Position numbers and translations under genes: made by a program | Shown here: one piece after another, positions 1 through 11,773 of the stretch | How positions within the stretch are numbered: the stretch's first letter is position 1 | Layout of the letters: each line of letters opens with the position of its first letter | Notes under the pieces: generated by a model | The model's input: only the letters and a program-made list of their open reading frames with translations | The model's database searches: none | Told to the model about the DNA's origin: nothing | DNA from: Pieris napi | Taxonomy: Eukaryota; Arthropoda; Insecta; Lepidoptera; Pieridae | DNA: 64,000 bases | Direction of reading: 5' to 3' | Assembly (NCBI RefSeq): GCF_905475465.1 | Contig: NC_062244.1 | Coordinates: forward strand, 10,428,501 to 10,492,500

Positions 1-273
1 TAATCAATCTCACTTATAATCTCGCGTGAAAAATTACTGTCACTTATGCAGATCATGTTTCTCACTTATACAGGTTTTAGGAGGGCAAAATGACGGTAAA
101 TACTCTCATTAATAGAGTTTTCTCGCTTACCCAGATGTCACTTACTTAGATTTGACTGTATAAATGTATTTTCGTTATATGGTTAAAACAATATTATTTC
201 AGAGTATGTCTTTATAGCATTGATTAGGGTTAGATTGCCTATATAATGTTTTAATAACTACAAGACCCCAATC
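1..273. other. Unassigned AT-rich sequence
   Basis: No credible open frame or splice-linked exon was seen. The first 170 bases repeat the phrase tcactta several times (near 10, 50, 62 and 130), which suggests the decayed end of a repeat, but no boundary could be fixed. Confidence 0.3.
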
Positions 274-427
274 CTGCCTTGCGATTCTATAACTCATTTT
301 TCGAACAATAAACTATAAGGAGGGACCTTATCACAATGCCAAATCGTAAAATAACTGCTTTACGACTGATTTGAGCGCGACCGCCACTGTGTAAGTTCGA
401 AAAAAGAGTTACAGAATCGCAAGGCTG
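274..427. mobile_element. MITE, family F copy 1 (terminal inverted repeats)
   Basis: The ends are inverted copies: gccttgcgattctataactc at the left and gagttacagaatcgcaaggc at the right, with ttcgaa-containing inner arms. A second member with the same right end lies at 37438-37640. There is no coding capacity. Superfamily is not assigned because no target duplication is clear. Confidence 0.6.
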
Positions 428-842
428 TATAAAACATCTAATCATATCACATGGAAATGGGATATTACAAAAAAATTACCAAACTTTTCTATTTGTTAAA
501 TTCATATATATATATATATATATTATGTGTTGTAGTCTGCATGCCTTCAGCTGCTGAGTAGCAAAGACGAAACTCCAGCGATCGTCAAAACTAAACAGAG
601 CTAAGCGTGCAATAATTTGCGTTCAAACTCTTACCATAAATCTTGCTTATTAAAAGTTTCGACCCTTTGTTAGCTTTTTAAGGGCTAGAAGGAGCAATTT
701 CACGATGCCATTGTAATATTATTTAAGTTAACTAATTCATTAAATTAAAAAATGTTATCAAGCTTTGTATGCTTAAGTTTTGTATGCTTTTTAAATTATA
801 GTTAATATCTGATGGATACATAATATAATATTTACAAAAAAA
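428..842. other. Unassigned sequence with a short AT microsatellite
   Basis: Contains a (TA)n run at about 505-523. No exon, RNA gene or clear repeat boundary is seen elsewhere in the stretch. Confidence 0.3.
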
Positions 843-1131
843 CAGTGACACTACAACCCTTTTTAGGTCTGGGCCTCAGATTTCTGTATCCGTTCCATGA
901 TTATTCCTTAATCTAATAGGCAAGAAATTAATCACTCTCCTGTGCCAGACACACGCTGTCGACTTTTTGGGTCTAAGGCCAGCCGGTTTCCTCACGATGT
1001 TTTCCTTGCCGTTTGAGCGAATGTTAAATGCGCACATAGAAAGATAGTCCATTAGAGCACAGACGGGGATCGAACCTACGACTTGAGGATGAGAGTCACA
1101 CGCTGAAGCCACTACGCCAACACTGCTCCTT
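843..1131 (-). mobile_element. SINE, family 1 (tRNA-derived, Metulj-like), copy a
   Basis: Read on the minus strand it begins with the family head gagcagtgttggc, has the tRNA-like B-box region (ggttcgatcccc) and ends in the family 3' tail aaaggttgtagtgtcactg. The same unit recurs at 2024, 6773, 9934, 24969, 39108 and 49119. It resembles SINEs described from butterflies as Metulj; that name is recalled, not searched. Confidence 0.8.
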
Positions 1132-1358
1132 TCTAAAACGCTTTAAGCTTAAATAAATTCACGCTTAAAAGGATTATAAAACAAATTGCTTACTTGATTA
1201 AAAAGGTTTCATAATTAAAAATTACTCGTCTTAGCTTTACGATCGCTTTTATGACAACACATTTTGCGATCGACATAAAATTAATATCAAGCATCGTAAT
1301 ACTAAACTTTGATGTGAAGTCACGGAGCACCCTTAAGTGAAACGTCTTAGATTATAAA

Positions 1359-1841
1359 TAGGGATGCATCCGATACCGATGCCGATACCGATATATCGGC
1401 GATACTTTGGGTTTGCCGATATATCGGCATCGGCGATATTTTCATTGCCGATTCACCGATACTTTTCAAATTTCACGCTTAGCACATTTAGTTGGCTTTT
1501 AACTGCTATTGCGAGTAGTATTTTTTCGATACCAAATTTAATAAAATACAGAATTACAACAATGTTATCATTGTTAATTTTAATTATTAACAGTTATTTA
1601 TTTTATGTTAATTTAATTTTAGTAACAAAACCTTTCAAATTATTCAAAGTTTGTGACTATTTTTTGTATATATGTATATTTTTTTAATAAAAATTATAAA
1701 CTTTAACTTAACTTGATATATTTTACCTTAATTTAATTTTAATTCAATAAGCGTTAGTATCGGTATCGGTATCGACGATATTCCTATAAGTGTATCGGCA
1801 TCGGTATCGTATCGGCAAAAAAGCGTATCGATGCATCCCTA
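1359..1841. mobile_element. hAT-type MITE with 8 bp target duplication
   Basis: Terminal inverted repeats tagggatgcatc / gatgcatcccta are flanked by the 8 bp direct repeat attataaa at 1351-1358 and 1842-1849. The inner arms are runs of the hexamer-like unit cgatac/gtatcg. An 8 bp duplication with a TAGGG end fits the hAT superfamily. It has no transposase, so it is non-autonomous (483 bp). The plus-strand open frame inside it is repeat sequence. Confidence 0.85.
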
Positions 1842-2023
1842 ATTATAAACATGACAACAATTGTTTTGAAGATTAAACCCTCGTTACTATGGGTAGACAG
1901 AGTTTAGAGTCTGTTTTACTTAGAATTAAGCAATAAGGAATTTGAGTGGGTGGGCTTGGAAAATAAAAATGTAACCTAATATATAGTATATGTTTTATAT
2001 ATTAAAAAATAATATGAGAAGAG

Positions 2024-2706
2024 CAGTGTTGGCTTGGCTTCAGTGTGCGACTCTCGTCCCTGAGGCCATAGGTTCGACCCCCGAATGTGCACCAATGAAC
2101 TTTCTATGTGCGCATTCGCTATTACGGTGAAGGAAAACATCATGAGGAAACCATCTTGCCTTAGACACAGAAAGTCGACGGTGTGTGTCAGGCACAGGAG
2201 GCTGATCACCTATTTGCCTATATAAATAAAAATAAAATTCAAAATAAAATAGCCTTTATTGCTGTTTCTTCTATCTTACAATAATACTCATTAATTAATA
2301 CATGCCTAACATAATTACTTTCTAAATACTTTTCTACTAAATTAAATTTAAATTACTTTCGAAGTACTTACTAAATTAAATTGGTTTAATCATTGTATGT
2401 TCGGCAACTGGATGTTTGTCTGGAACAGCTTGTCTGTCGACAAAGGCTTCCTCTAAAGATTTCCACGTATTCCTGTCTTTTGCTAAACGAGTCCATACCG
2501 GACCAGCTATTTTGTTGAAGTCGTCTTCCCATCATTTCGTTTGCCTACCTCTTTTTCTTCTGGTATCTCTTGGATACCACTCAGTTACTATCCTTGTCCA
2601 TTTTTCTGTACTTTCTCTCAACATATGTCCGGTCCAACGCCATTTAAGACATATGAAACAGATTCAGACATCTGAGACCTAGACCTAAAAAGGTTGTAGC
2701 GCCACT
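2024..2706 (+). mobile_element. SINE, family 1, copy b, split by a LINE fragment
   Basis: The SINE head and body occupy 2024 to about 2221 and its 3' tail (agattcagacatctgag through ttgtagcgccact) resumes at about 2655-2706. The intervening 430 bp is a LINE 3' end on the opposite strand, so the LINE inserted into an existing SINE. Confidence 0.7.
2222..2655 (-). mobile_element. RTE-like LINE 3' fragment
   Basis: Minus-strand translation gives the C-terminal tail of a reverse transcriptase, with the motif RWTGHM, then W-x-PRD, a KRGRQTK basic patch and a W-x-DD segment. The same order occurs in the tail of the LINE at 51123-51689 (RWTGHM, PRDGKRKRGRPTKRWADD). Both end in caataaaggctatttt-type 3' sequence, so they belong to one family. 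One in-frame stop interrupts the copy, and it is 5'-truncated and dead. Confidence 0.75.
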
Positions 2707-5700
2707 CATTTATTTATTTATTTTATACTAAAGAGTTTGTTATAGCTAATCTAAAAAATAAGTGTTAGAATTATAACAAATTGTGTGCTGCATAATTCAT
2801 TTATCAAGGAAGTATTAAGGCTAACGTTAACATGACGCTACAACTGAAGTAAAAGATTAAATCTATGCAATCTTTGTAGTTTATTGTCTTTACTACAAAC
2901 AAATACTACGATGACGTCATACCCTGAAACGCGTTAACGAAGCTATTCCGGCTTAGCCACTGGGACCTTTAGGCTGGTCAGTCAGGTTGGTCAGACAGTA
3001 TTGATTCGGTTAGAAGACAACCCAATAACAACGTAACAAATTGTATTATAATTTTAAATTCACAAAATCACCTAGCCGCGAGCCATTCACATGCCTAACA
3101 ATATTTTATAATTCTGGCATATAAAATTAATTAAAAACACAAATAAATCACATTGACATAAATAATAATTATAACTTGTTAAACACTATGTTGGCAAAAT
3201 AATTCAAGCCAGTGTTTTTATATTCCCGAATAGTTCATACAAAGTTTAACAAGCTTTTCACATAGAATTGGTACGTCATAAACAACGATTCTAATTGGGT
3301 CACATCGCATCGCTTTTGGGACTGAATGGCACCGAGTGAATGGGGAATTTACGTTTAATTTAACCTATTGAAAATATTAGATTTACTGTGTATATTACTA
3401 ATAAATATTATTCATATATAGGTCGCAGGGAAAGGAAAGTGAGCTCGACCACTTGAACGAGGCTGACAAGCTTAAAGAAGTTAGTGGGGATGATTTAAAG
3501 ATAGATATAGATAGATAGATTTATAGACAAGTAGTCAAGAGAGAGATGGAGCCAGTTGGAGAACGCCTATACTCTTTCCTTGGGTTGAATGCCTTGGCGA
3601 ACCAAGGGGCTATCTTAAGGGCGTGTGGAGGGCTGATGTGTTTTTAGTCGGTAGCGTTTCGCTGCCCCTCTGTATAGCAGAGGGCTTTGAATGTAGACCC
3701 AGCCCCACAGTTCCCACGACAAGCTCAACATCCATGAAACGGGCGTGCGTAAGCGCATTTTCAACTTATTAAAAAAATATGACTTTAAGAGGTCCTTGAA
3801 AAAAAAATATTTTTTTTTGTTACATACAATTTGAAGTGTGATCTTTTGTAAATATGGATGAATGTGAAGGAATAAATGTGTATCTTACTTATAATTACGA
3901 CACGCAGCAGCGTAAAATTGTGGCGATGGTAGCCCTGTATTATATTTCAACCCATTGTTAGATGCTTCATAGTTCAAAAGCCTGTAAATTTTATATCAAA
4001 TTAGTAGAGTTGCAGACTTGAGTTATCTTATTTATCAAAAATGAAGTTTGGCTTTTAATTACGAAGGCAGTAGCCACTTAGATCTCAATTATTTTGTTTA
4101 AGAAAATCAACTACGTTTTTATATTTATTTTATATTCACCAAAGGAGATTTTATTTTTTAAACTGCATGTTATATATCACAACATTGATAACGCAGAGGT
4201 TATAAAATTTAATTATAATTCAAGATACATATAATAATAAACAAATTGTCTATGTTTGCCATTAAAATACAGATTAATATTATAAACAAAAAATGCAATA
4301 ATCAGGCATTTAAATAAAATTTCGTTAACGGATGTAAACGCATAACAAACATTACAAAAAAATATAAGCTAATATTTTATTTATTCTAGTTTTTTATTAT
4401 TATAGTATTATTATAAATACAAAATGTAGTATTTTTATTTTATTTATTAGTCCTAATTATTACCGTTTACCTTTATTGTTACATATAATATTTTATACTT
4501 ATTACCTCAAGGATATTTCATGTGAAAACACGAAGTGTTGTTACTTTTAGATAGATACAGTTAATTTACGACATTAGATAATGGACATACTAAATCAACA
4601 ACACGCTGCGTCCGACCTAAAGTCCAATCCTTATCGCTAGTATGAGAAAATCGTATAAAGCAATTCATGCGATTTGTCAAACTTTAGCGTATATTAGCCA
4701 TCATCAGCCAGCATAACTTGAACTCTACAAAAATATAAACATACAGACCAGAGGAACGAGAAAAGGGTCATAATAAATCGGTTAACGCGACAGATTGAGG
4801 ATATCATCTCATGCATAATTCAAAAACGAGTTTGAATCGCGATACTGTGCCGATGCATTTCGTAGCTCCCACATGAAAGATTGCAGTGAATAAATGAATA
4901 TTTGTCTATCGCACTGTTGTTTGCGCAAACTTTATGATCTCAACGCCAAAGTTTAGTTAGGAACTGCCGATGTTGTAAAATATATGCGAACTTTGTCTAA
5001 CGTATGAATTGAAATTTCAAAAAAGCGATGTTGTAAACAGTGTTTATTTTGATTCTAAATTTATATAATATTTTTGAACATGGCTATATTTTTCGTATTA
5101 GTAAACGTACTATAATTATATATTATATACCCAGTTCTTAAAAGGCAACGCACTTGCAAGCTCTCTTTCAAAGTGAGCATCTATGAGCTTTTCTTAAGTT
5201 CTTTAGGCTAGATATCATATACCTATAGAAAAGCAAATTTAAAATCACTTTAATCAAAACCCCTTCGTGAAACAATGCGAAACAGTGTGTGGTTCGGAAC
5301 TTATAAAAGGAAAAAACAAAGCTCCGATTTCCTTGTTAGCAACACTTCACAAAATTAACAACGGTTTTTAATTTGAGGATGGACAGCGCTCGAAGGTGAT
5401 TCAAAGATTAAATAGCAGACTGGTTTCATGAATTACGGAAAATAGCAATGTAAGATTTTTTATACCATGTTCTCACTTCCACTGAGATTATATCAGGTAT
5501 CTTAAGTACCACTTAAAAGGTAAAACATTCTGTTAGCCACAAAAAGGACCATTTAATAGATATTATTTACGTCTTAATTGTTATTATTTAATATCTGCTC
5601 TTTCTCTCTATGCTTAGACGAATTGGTTTTTATATTTATACTAGAAGACTCGGCCCAGCGTTGCTGTGGCTAAGGATTCTATTATATAACATACTATATG

Positions 5701-6077
5701 TATGTATACATGTATACTATTCAAGGGAACCGGTAGGAGAACACCAATCATGGGGACCACCATGGTTTGTTGGTGGTTATGCCATTAAATTGTAACTTAT
5801 GTGAAACGTTGGTACTTTCAACACAGCGCCATCTGTTGGAATTGTGACTGTCAAATAATTTGCAATAAAATAATATTGCGGATATAAATTAAGATGTAAG
5901 CTTTCCTATCTTTTAAGTTAGATCAAACTGCACACGGTGTGCAAATGATTGAAATAAGTTAAGTAGTTTAGGAATCCATAGCGGATAAACAACTTTACGC
6001 ATAATTTATATATGTTAAGATGACCACGTATACCACAGACAATTCTAACTAATCACCACAGACAATTAAAAATAATC
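2707..6077. other. Intergenic, no gene recognised
   Basis: No exon-like open frame with splice sites could be supported. Repeat-like patches occur: a moderately GC-rich block at about 3530-3760 that looks like a decayed LINE or other dispersed repeat, a short LINE-tail fragment at about 5137-5210 (ggcaacgcacttgcaagctc), and a block at 5640-5870 containing the phrase gcgccatctgttgg that resembles dispersed insect repeats. None has definable ends. Confidence 0.35.
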
Positions 6078-6303
6078 TGACTGCGAATCCATGGGTCCCG
6101 GGTTCGATCCCCGGCTGAGACGAACATCGATGTGATGAGCATTTGGTGTTGTGCTTAGGTCTTGGGTGTTTAAATATGTATTTATATGTCTATCTATCTA
6201 TAATATGTATGTATATCCGTTGCCTAGTACCCATAACACAAGCTTCACCAGCTTAGCATGGGACTCGGTCAATTGGTGTGAATTGTCTTTAAAAAAAAAA
6301 TTA
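6078..6303 (+). mobile_element. SINE, family 2 (tRNA-derived), copy a
   Basis: Contains a tRNA-like segment with B-box ggttcgatccccggctgaga, a body ending in cttcaccagcttagcatggg, and an A-rich tail. The inverted copy at 58645-58879 has a longer head (with gtagtggttagta, an A-box-like sequence), so this copy is 5'-truncated. It is not a functional tRNA gene. Confidence 0.8.
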
Positions 6304-6772
6304 TACAATTGTTATTGCTCATGACAAGTCGATGTCCATTGACAGATTATTCTCACTTTTCAGCTACAGGATACGAAAGCGACACAAAAAACATGGAAAT
6401 AAATGTTTTTTTACCGAATGCCACATCTGTAAAGTTATGCTGTAAGCCTGGCTTACATCCAAAATTCACTAATGGAATTTTGACCGTCTGTGACCAAGCC
6501 TTCACTTCGCTCTAGGATACTTGAATGTAAAAATTATGCATCATTTATAATATCCTTTAAAGAAAGCTATTTATTGTCTTATGGGCATTTGCCAATACTT
6601 TATTGAGAGGATATTAATAATTTCCTAGCTCACACGTTGTGGTGGCATCCGGTGCTCAGAAAATATGAATTTTCCAACATATTGCCTACTGGTCTCTTTA
6701 GTAATTCTGCTCGTACACGATATAGTTTAATATTGGCTTATGATACTCTTACTACATACCTTGAGCAGTGTT
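6304..6772. other. Unassigned intergenic sequence
   Basis: A 68-codon open frame at 6309-6515 has no recognisable motif and no splice or promoter context. Nothing else is supported. Confidence 0.25.
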
Positions 6773-7035
6773 GGCCTAGTGGCTTCAGCGTGCGAATCTC
6801 ATCCCTGAGGTCGTAGATTCGTTCTCCGGCTGTGCACCAATGGTTTATTTTTCTATGTGCGCATTCAACATTCGCTTGAACGGTAGGTAGAAAACCGGCT
6901 TGCCTTAGACCTTAAAAGTCGAGGACGTATGTTAGGCACAGGAGGCTGATCCCCTACTTGCCTATTAGATTGACAGATGATCATAAAGTAGATACAGAAA
7001 TGTGAAGACCAGACCTAAAAAGGTTGTAGCGCCAT
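6773..7035 (+). mobile_element. SINE, family 1, copy c
   Basis: Near full-length copy from gagcagtgttggcctagtgg to ggttgtagcgccatt, with the usual middle cttgccttagacc. Substitutions throughout indicate an old copy. Confidence 0.8.
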
Positions 7036-7540
7036 TGATATTTTTTATGATAATAAAATTTCAAACGTTTAAACATTCATTCTGTTGGATTTTTTTAAAA
7101 CTTTTATCACGTGAGTTACTAACAGCTCATCAATGAACTAGATTCTGAAATCTGATTAAGAAATATATTAATACGGAGTGGTGCTTCTAGTAGTTAACTA
7201 GTAGCTTAGGTAGCTTCTACTAGTTTGTAATAGTGACAAAAGAACATGTAATCAAAGATATGTGAATTGTATGTGTTTTTACCAGCCACAAGGTCTTTCC
7301 AACTAAAAGTTGTTACTTTTTATTTGACTTTTGGAAATAGAGTTTATAAACTTGGTAAATTAACTAAGAATGATAGTCTTGAAACTCTTATTCTGATTAT
7401 TGAGGAATGTAGTACTTGCGCTTTGAACTTTATTTATTTCTTCACAAAACAGTATCCTTTCAGTACACAAGGACAGTGTATGTTCTAGTACTTATACGAT
7501 ACGATAATGTTGAAATAAAACAATAATAATAATATTAAAT
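7036..7540. other. Unassigned intergenic sequence
   Basis: AT-rich. The 73-codon open frame at 7267-7488 has no recognisable domain and is not supported as a gene. Confidence 0.25.
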
Positions 7541-7558
7541 ACATAAGATACACAATCG

Positions 7559-7860
7559 CTACTGTAAACTCACTCTAAAAACATATAAAAGATGCTGGAG
7601 ACAGCATTCAGTAAGTGCAACTTCTTTGTTAACGGAGATCTGTGCAACAGACTTGTTCTGACACTTGGTATCGCGAATAACCTTGGCCTTCGCCGTCACA
7701 ATACCCCAAGGTACAAAGAACCCGAGTTCTTGAAGAACACTTGGGTTACTCACCACCTCCCACAAGACTTTGAGTAGATAGTAGTCCAACTGTAAGTCCC
7801 GTCTTGTTTCTAATTTATTATACCCCACGATCCTCAAGACAAATCGTCAATGACCATCCC
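7559..7860 (-). pseudogene. Possible gene or transposon-protein fragment, unidentified
   Basis: A 92-codon minus-strand open frame reads like real protein: mixed charged and hydrophobic residues, low AT-codon bias, and phrases such as RRDLQLDYYLLKVLWEVV and GIVTAKAKVIRDT. It is more GC-rich than its surroundings. I do not recognise the family. Reading upstream of the first Met (towards 7860) the same strand still looks coding but contains a stop, so it may be a decayed exon, retrocopy or transposon piece. No convincing splice sites were found. Confidence 0.3.
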
Positions 7861-8584
7861 TTCCAAAATCAAATATTGCTTTTTCATGTAGATAACTTTT
7901 GCAAAAGTTCATACGTGAAAATTGTCTTTAAATTTACATTCATTGTCAGCTCTTATCAGGCTTGACTAGAACTGGCGAGAAACTCTCGGCTACTACTTCT
8001 ATTCTTTTAGTTTTTTGATTAACAAGATGTACCCCTTGCACCACACATCGGAATTGAAAATTCTGAAAGGTCTTCCAGACAAGCAGTGAAGCTTTTTAGA
8101 CATTTTTGACGTCGCTTCTGCGTTCTACCAGATAGTCGCGTAACCCCTAGTCAGGATACAGTTTCAATTATTTAAGTTAGGTTATGCTGGTAATTAGTAT
8201 TGTTGTGTACATCAATCAATGGCGCAAGCCATTCAATTTTAATGCATCGATGAATCAATAATTGACGTCGACAAACTCATTTTTATATAAACCTTAGTAT
8301 AAAGAAAATGATAGTCGTTAATTTTTCAATCTCCCGAGAGCCAGACCTAATGATGGCACTCGTTATAGGACCTGCTTCATAGCAGTCCGATAGATTGAGA
8401 AAATATTTTACAATTTTTCACTGCATAACAAATATTTACCTTGACTGCATCTTATTTTTAATCGGAGATTGCAAGCAGATTAATGATGGGTAAAAGTTAT
8501 TTAAAGAAGTGGCGGGTCGCTATCGTCATATAACATATTTAGTTAAGAACGCAATGTATGCAAATAAAACTGAACTGAACTGAA
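7861..8584. other. Unassigned intergenic sequence
   Basis: No gene, RNA or bounded repeat could be supported. Confidence 0.25.
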
Positions 8585-8648
8585 CACTGAACTATTATCT
8601 CCTATATAAAAAAAAGTATTTTTTTATATAGGAGATAATAGTTCAGTG
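8585..8648. repeat. Perfect hairpin with very short loop
   Basis: Stem of about 30 bp: cactgaactattatctcc pairs with ggagataatagttcagtg through an A/T run, with a loop of only a few bases. There is no sign of a terminator or miRNA context. Confidence 0.8.
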
Positions 8649-8782
8649 AGTAGATATCTCGGTCATTTTACTTTATAGATAAGGTAAATAATGCTTTTAA
8701 TGCCCGACACAAATCGGACGGCTCTAAAATATGCCAGTATTCAAATTCACCAAACATGGTTTAGAGTTTTTTATAGAACAGG

Positions 8783-8970
8783 GCAAACCGGCAGGAGGCT
8801 TACCTTATGTTAAGTGATACCACCGCACATGGACACTCTCAATGCCAGAGGGCATGCGAGTGCGTTGCCGGCCTTTTAAGAATTGGTACGCTCTCTTCTT
8901 GAAGGACCCTAAGTCGAATTGGTAAAATAGTCGGAAATACTTCAGTGGGCAGCGTTGACGTTGCTGATAC
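8783..8970 (-). mobile_element. CR1/jockey-type LINE 3' tail, copy 1
   Basis: On the minus strand it carries the block ctgcccactgaagtattt, then caattcttaaaaggccggca and a terminal ataaggtaagcctcctgc. Related blocks occur at 22608-22782, 46020-46265, 48710-48775 and 49785-49997. The first block encodes the end of a reverse transcriptase (LP-T-E-V-F). 5'-truncated and dead. Confidence 0.7.
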
Positions 8971-9933
8971 TTAAGTAAGTCGCAATCGTTTTCGAATCTC
9001 GATTATTTTCTCCTCTAATATCGCTTATATTATCTACGTCACTACTACTATTAATTTTATATATTCTCAATAAATCTTAAACAATAAATTAACTTACACG
9101 TATCGTCAACATATATAGCAATTATTTTGTGTTGTAATGTTGTAATTCAGTGCAATTACAACATTGTCCAAAAAGCAATGGAAAACTTATTTATTTATTT
9201 CGTATAGCTAACATAAATAATTTACAATTATATTAAAGGTATACGCTTCATAATAACGTCTTCTTGAGATCGCACCAGGTGTTATTCTAAGATATAATAG
9301 TCTTTGATTGATTTAAGTAGTTGTATTGTAGCGATATCTACTATCTACTATCCATCGGGCTATCCAAGTGTTTCCAAGCGTTGAGTATAAATCTCGACAT
9401 GAATGATGAAACACAAGGGTTTTAGGGCGGGCCAGTCAGCGATTAGACTCTTCATGGATCCTTCCTTTACATTGAAGACAATAACTTCCTACTAAATGTA
9501 ATGTAACTAATATTACATTTAGTTAAATTGGTAAAGTATTAAGATATTTATTTCTTAGCTATCTATTGGATAACAAATTATTCAGGGGAAACAAACTTCT
9601 CAGTTTATCTGAAAACTCAACAACGCCCGAGTTTTATAAACTTTTTATTTATTATTCAGTTGAAAGTTGTAAACTAACCTACATTGCAAGCTTTTATTTT
9701 ACTGAAGGAAAACAGGGTTATAAGAAACTTTGAAAAATAACTTGCATTCGGGTCAAGCGTTTCTGTAGTTTAATTGGTCATGTTTGAAAAATTAAAAAAA
9801 CAACGCTAAAAAGACTTCCTTTTTTCGAAAGGATATTTGTGTAACCATATGTGTAATCATATCACACAAATGGGTATAAAATAATAGGTCTGGGAGTTAG
9901 TTTTATCGAGAATATCTCTAATTACATCTATCC
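8971..9933. other. Unassigned intergenic sequence
   Basis: A short block at about 9190-9240 (tttatttcgtatagctaaca) matches LINE 3' tails at 21685 and 58095. Nothing else is supported. Confidence 0.3.
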
Positions 9934-10113
9934 TTTCTTTCTATGTGCGCATTTAACATTCGCTCGAACGGTGAAGGAAAACATCGTGAGGAAACCGTCA
10001 CATGTCTTAGACCCAAAAATTCGACGGCGTATGTCAGGCACTGGAGGCTTATCACCTACTTGCCTATTAGATTGAAAAATGATCATGAAACAGAATCAGA
10101 ATCTAAGGCCCAA
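9934..10113 (+). mobile_element. SINE, family 1, copy d (5'-truncated)
   Basis: Starts inside the family at ttctatgtgcgcatttaaca, continues through ggaaaacatcgtgaggaaac and aggcttatcacctacttgcc, and ends near aatctaaggcc. The tRNA-like head is missing. Confidence 0.75.
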
Positions 10114-10354
10114 CCCAGTATATTTTTTTATCTCTAATTACAATTCGAAAATTTTATTATCAGAAAGGTATCTTGAATTAATTTTGATAGCCTCCTTACT
10201 CCAAATATCCTTTGTTTCTTGTACTATTTCCTTCTTTTAATAGATTTATTCCGTATATTCTTGAGAAATTCATTTTGGAAAATCTATAGGAATTCCTTTC
10301 GAATTTAGTCAACATTTGAGCTTCATCTAAGAAAGAATTGCCTAAGCCGGAAAC

Positions 10355-10403
10355 CTTAGGACAATCCAGGAAATGTACCATACATTTCCTGGATTGTCCT
10401 AAG
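10355..10403. repeat. Perfect 23 bp hairpin with 3-base loop
   Basis: The left stem (cttaggacaatccagg then aaatgta) is exactly complementary to the right stem, separated by cca. The minus-strand open frame that runs through it is an artefact. Confidence 0.9.
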
Positions 10404-11091
10404 TTATACTCAAAGGGCAAAGTTCAACATAGATATATCAAATAACTAGTGGGGAGACGACAGGGTATGTGCATTCCCCGCCTGAGGGCAGACATCCTTT
10501 GTGCAATATCTTGCACGCTTCCATTGATATTATTGACAGGTAGTTTCCCATATTACATTAGTTAGAAGACAGTTTTGTTATGCCTTTTATGTTACTTTAA
10601 CAAAAATATTGGAAAAAAATCTTGTCGTCTTAAACGAAACGTCACGAATGGACCGGGCGCGAACTAAAGTCAATTCTAATACAACACAACCTAACTCAAT
10701 AAAAGTAAAACAATAGGACTACACGCCTTGGTATTAGTCACAGACATGTATCTATTTCAACAACAATAAATTGACCACCACCAGGTACTAACTACTGACT
10801 AACAGATCTTTTTAGGATTTCCTTACATAGAAAGAGAAGTCAAATTTTGTATTTATCTTATTATCAACAAGCACATGCGATTAGTTGTAATAATTATAAT
10901 TACGATTTATATTGTAGCCAGGTTCAATAAAGTATAAAAGTTTTAAGTAATTGTAATTTTAAATTACGTAAAATAATTGTAAAAAATTTGTAAATTTATA
11001 ATAATATTTAACTTCAATCCGGTAAAAAAGTGTTTTCTTTAAATGTGTATAAGTTATGTCAATAAAAGACAATACTATGAACAATTTTCTA
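10404..11091. other. Unassigned intergenic sequence
   Basis: The segment at about 10880-11050 (including aaaaaagtgttttcttt) is similar to 30180-30280, so it is probably part of a dispersed repeat. No gene is seen. Confidence 0.3.
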
Positions 11092-11094
11092 TTA

Positions 11095-11770
11095 TGGTGG
11101 GTACAGACTGGTGAAACGTAACATGAAATGTATTATTCTGCCTTTCATTGCATGTTCGCTGCAAGCGTGGACGCATAGCGCGCTCTTAACGCGCATTCAC
11201 TACGAACCTCCCGCGTTCGTCTTGATCCGCCATTCTGCCGCGAACACGGCCCTTCGATACACGTTTTTAAACCAGTAGATCACACGAAGCATGGAGTCAA
11301 AAAACCACGTTCTTGCTATGACGATTATCAGTACTTCATTATTAATAATACATCAACTCATGAAAACACGCCGAAGACCTTAAGATTTTTCTTAAAATAG
11401 TTTTCATTTTGCGGGTTCCACAAAATTTCACGAACTCTGTACGCATCTATCAAGCAAAATGCCTTTTCCTCACTCCACGCAGTGTCGTCCTCCATGTTCG
11501 TTGCGTGCGCGTGTTGATTTCAAAACGACCGTCCACGTTGGCGCACCGCGCACACTGCGCGCCCCTTTGTGTTCGTTCGAAAAACCGACAAATCACGTAA
11601 TGCTCGTAGCGTGCGCGTGAAATGCACATTTCGCGCGCACAAGACGTCCAAACTATGAGAAATTGTTACAAAGTGTGTTACCTTTCATGATACATTGCAG
11701 CAATGTGTACGGTAAATTCTTTCATTGCATGACACATTGCATGTTACGTTTCACCAGTCTGTACCCACCT
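11095..11770. mobile_element. PIF/Harbinger-like non-autonomous element (TTA duplication)
   Basis: Long inverted termini: ggtgggtacagactggtgaa at the left and its complement ending gtacccacc at the right, continuing for about 30 bp. The sequence TTA flanks both ends (11092-11094 and 11771-11773), as expected for PIF/Harbinger. The interior is GC-rich with many gcgc and cgcg steps and no transposase. The plus-strand frames here are shadows. Confidence 0.65.
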
Positions 11771-11773
11771 TTA

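Noticed and set aside
505..523. TA microsatellite as a possible origin or regulatory site
   Set aside because: Short simple repeat common in AT-rich insect DNA; no other evidence.
3497..3530. agat-rich tract as a possible satellite
   Set aside because: Too short and irregular; no further units nearby.
6078..6120. tRNA-like B-box suggesting a tRNA gene
   Set aside because: The same sequence is the head of a dispersed SINE (second copy at 58645-58879); no cloverleaf with acceptor stem is formed.
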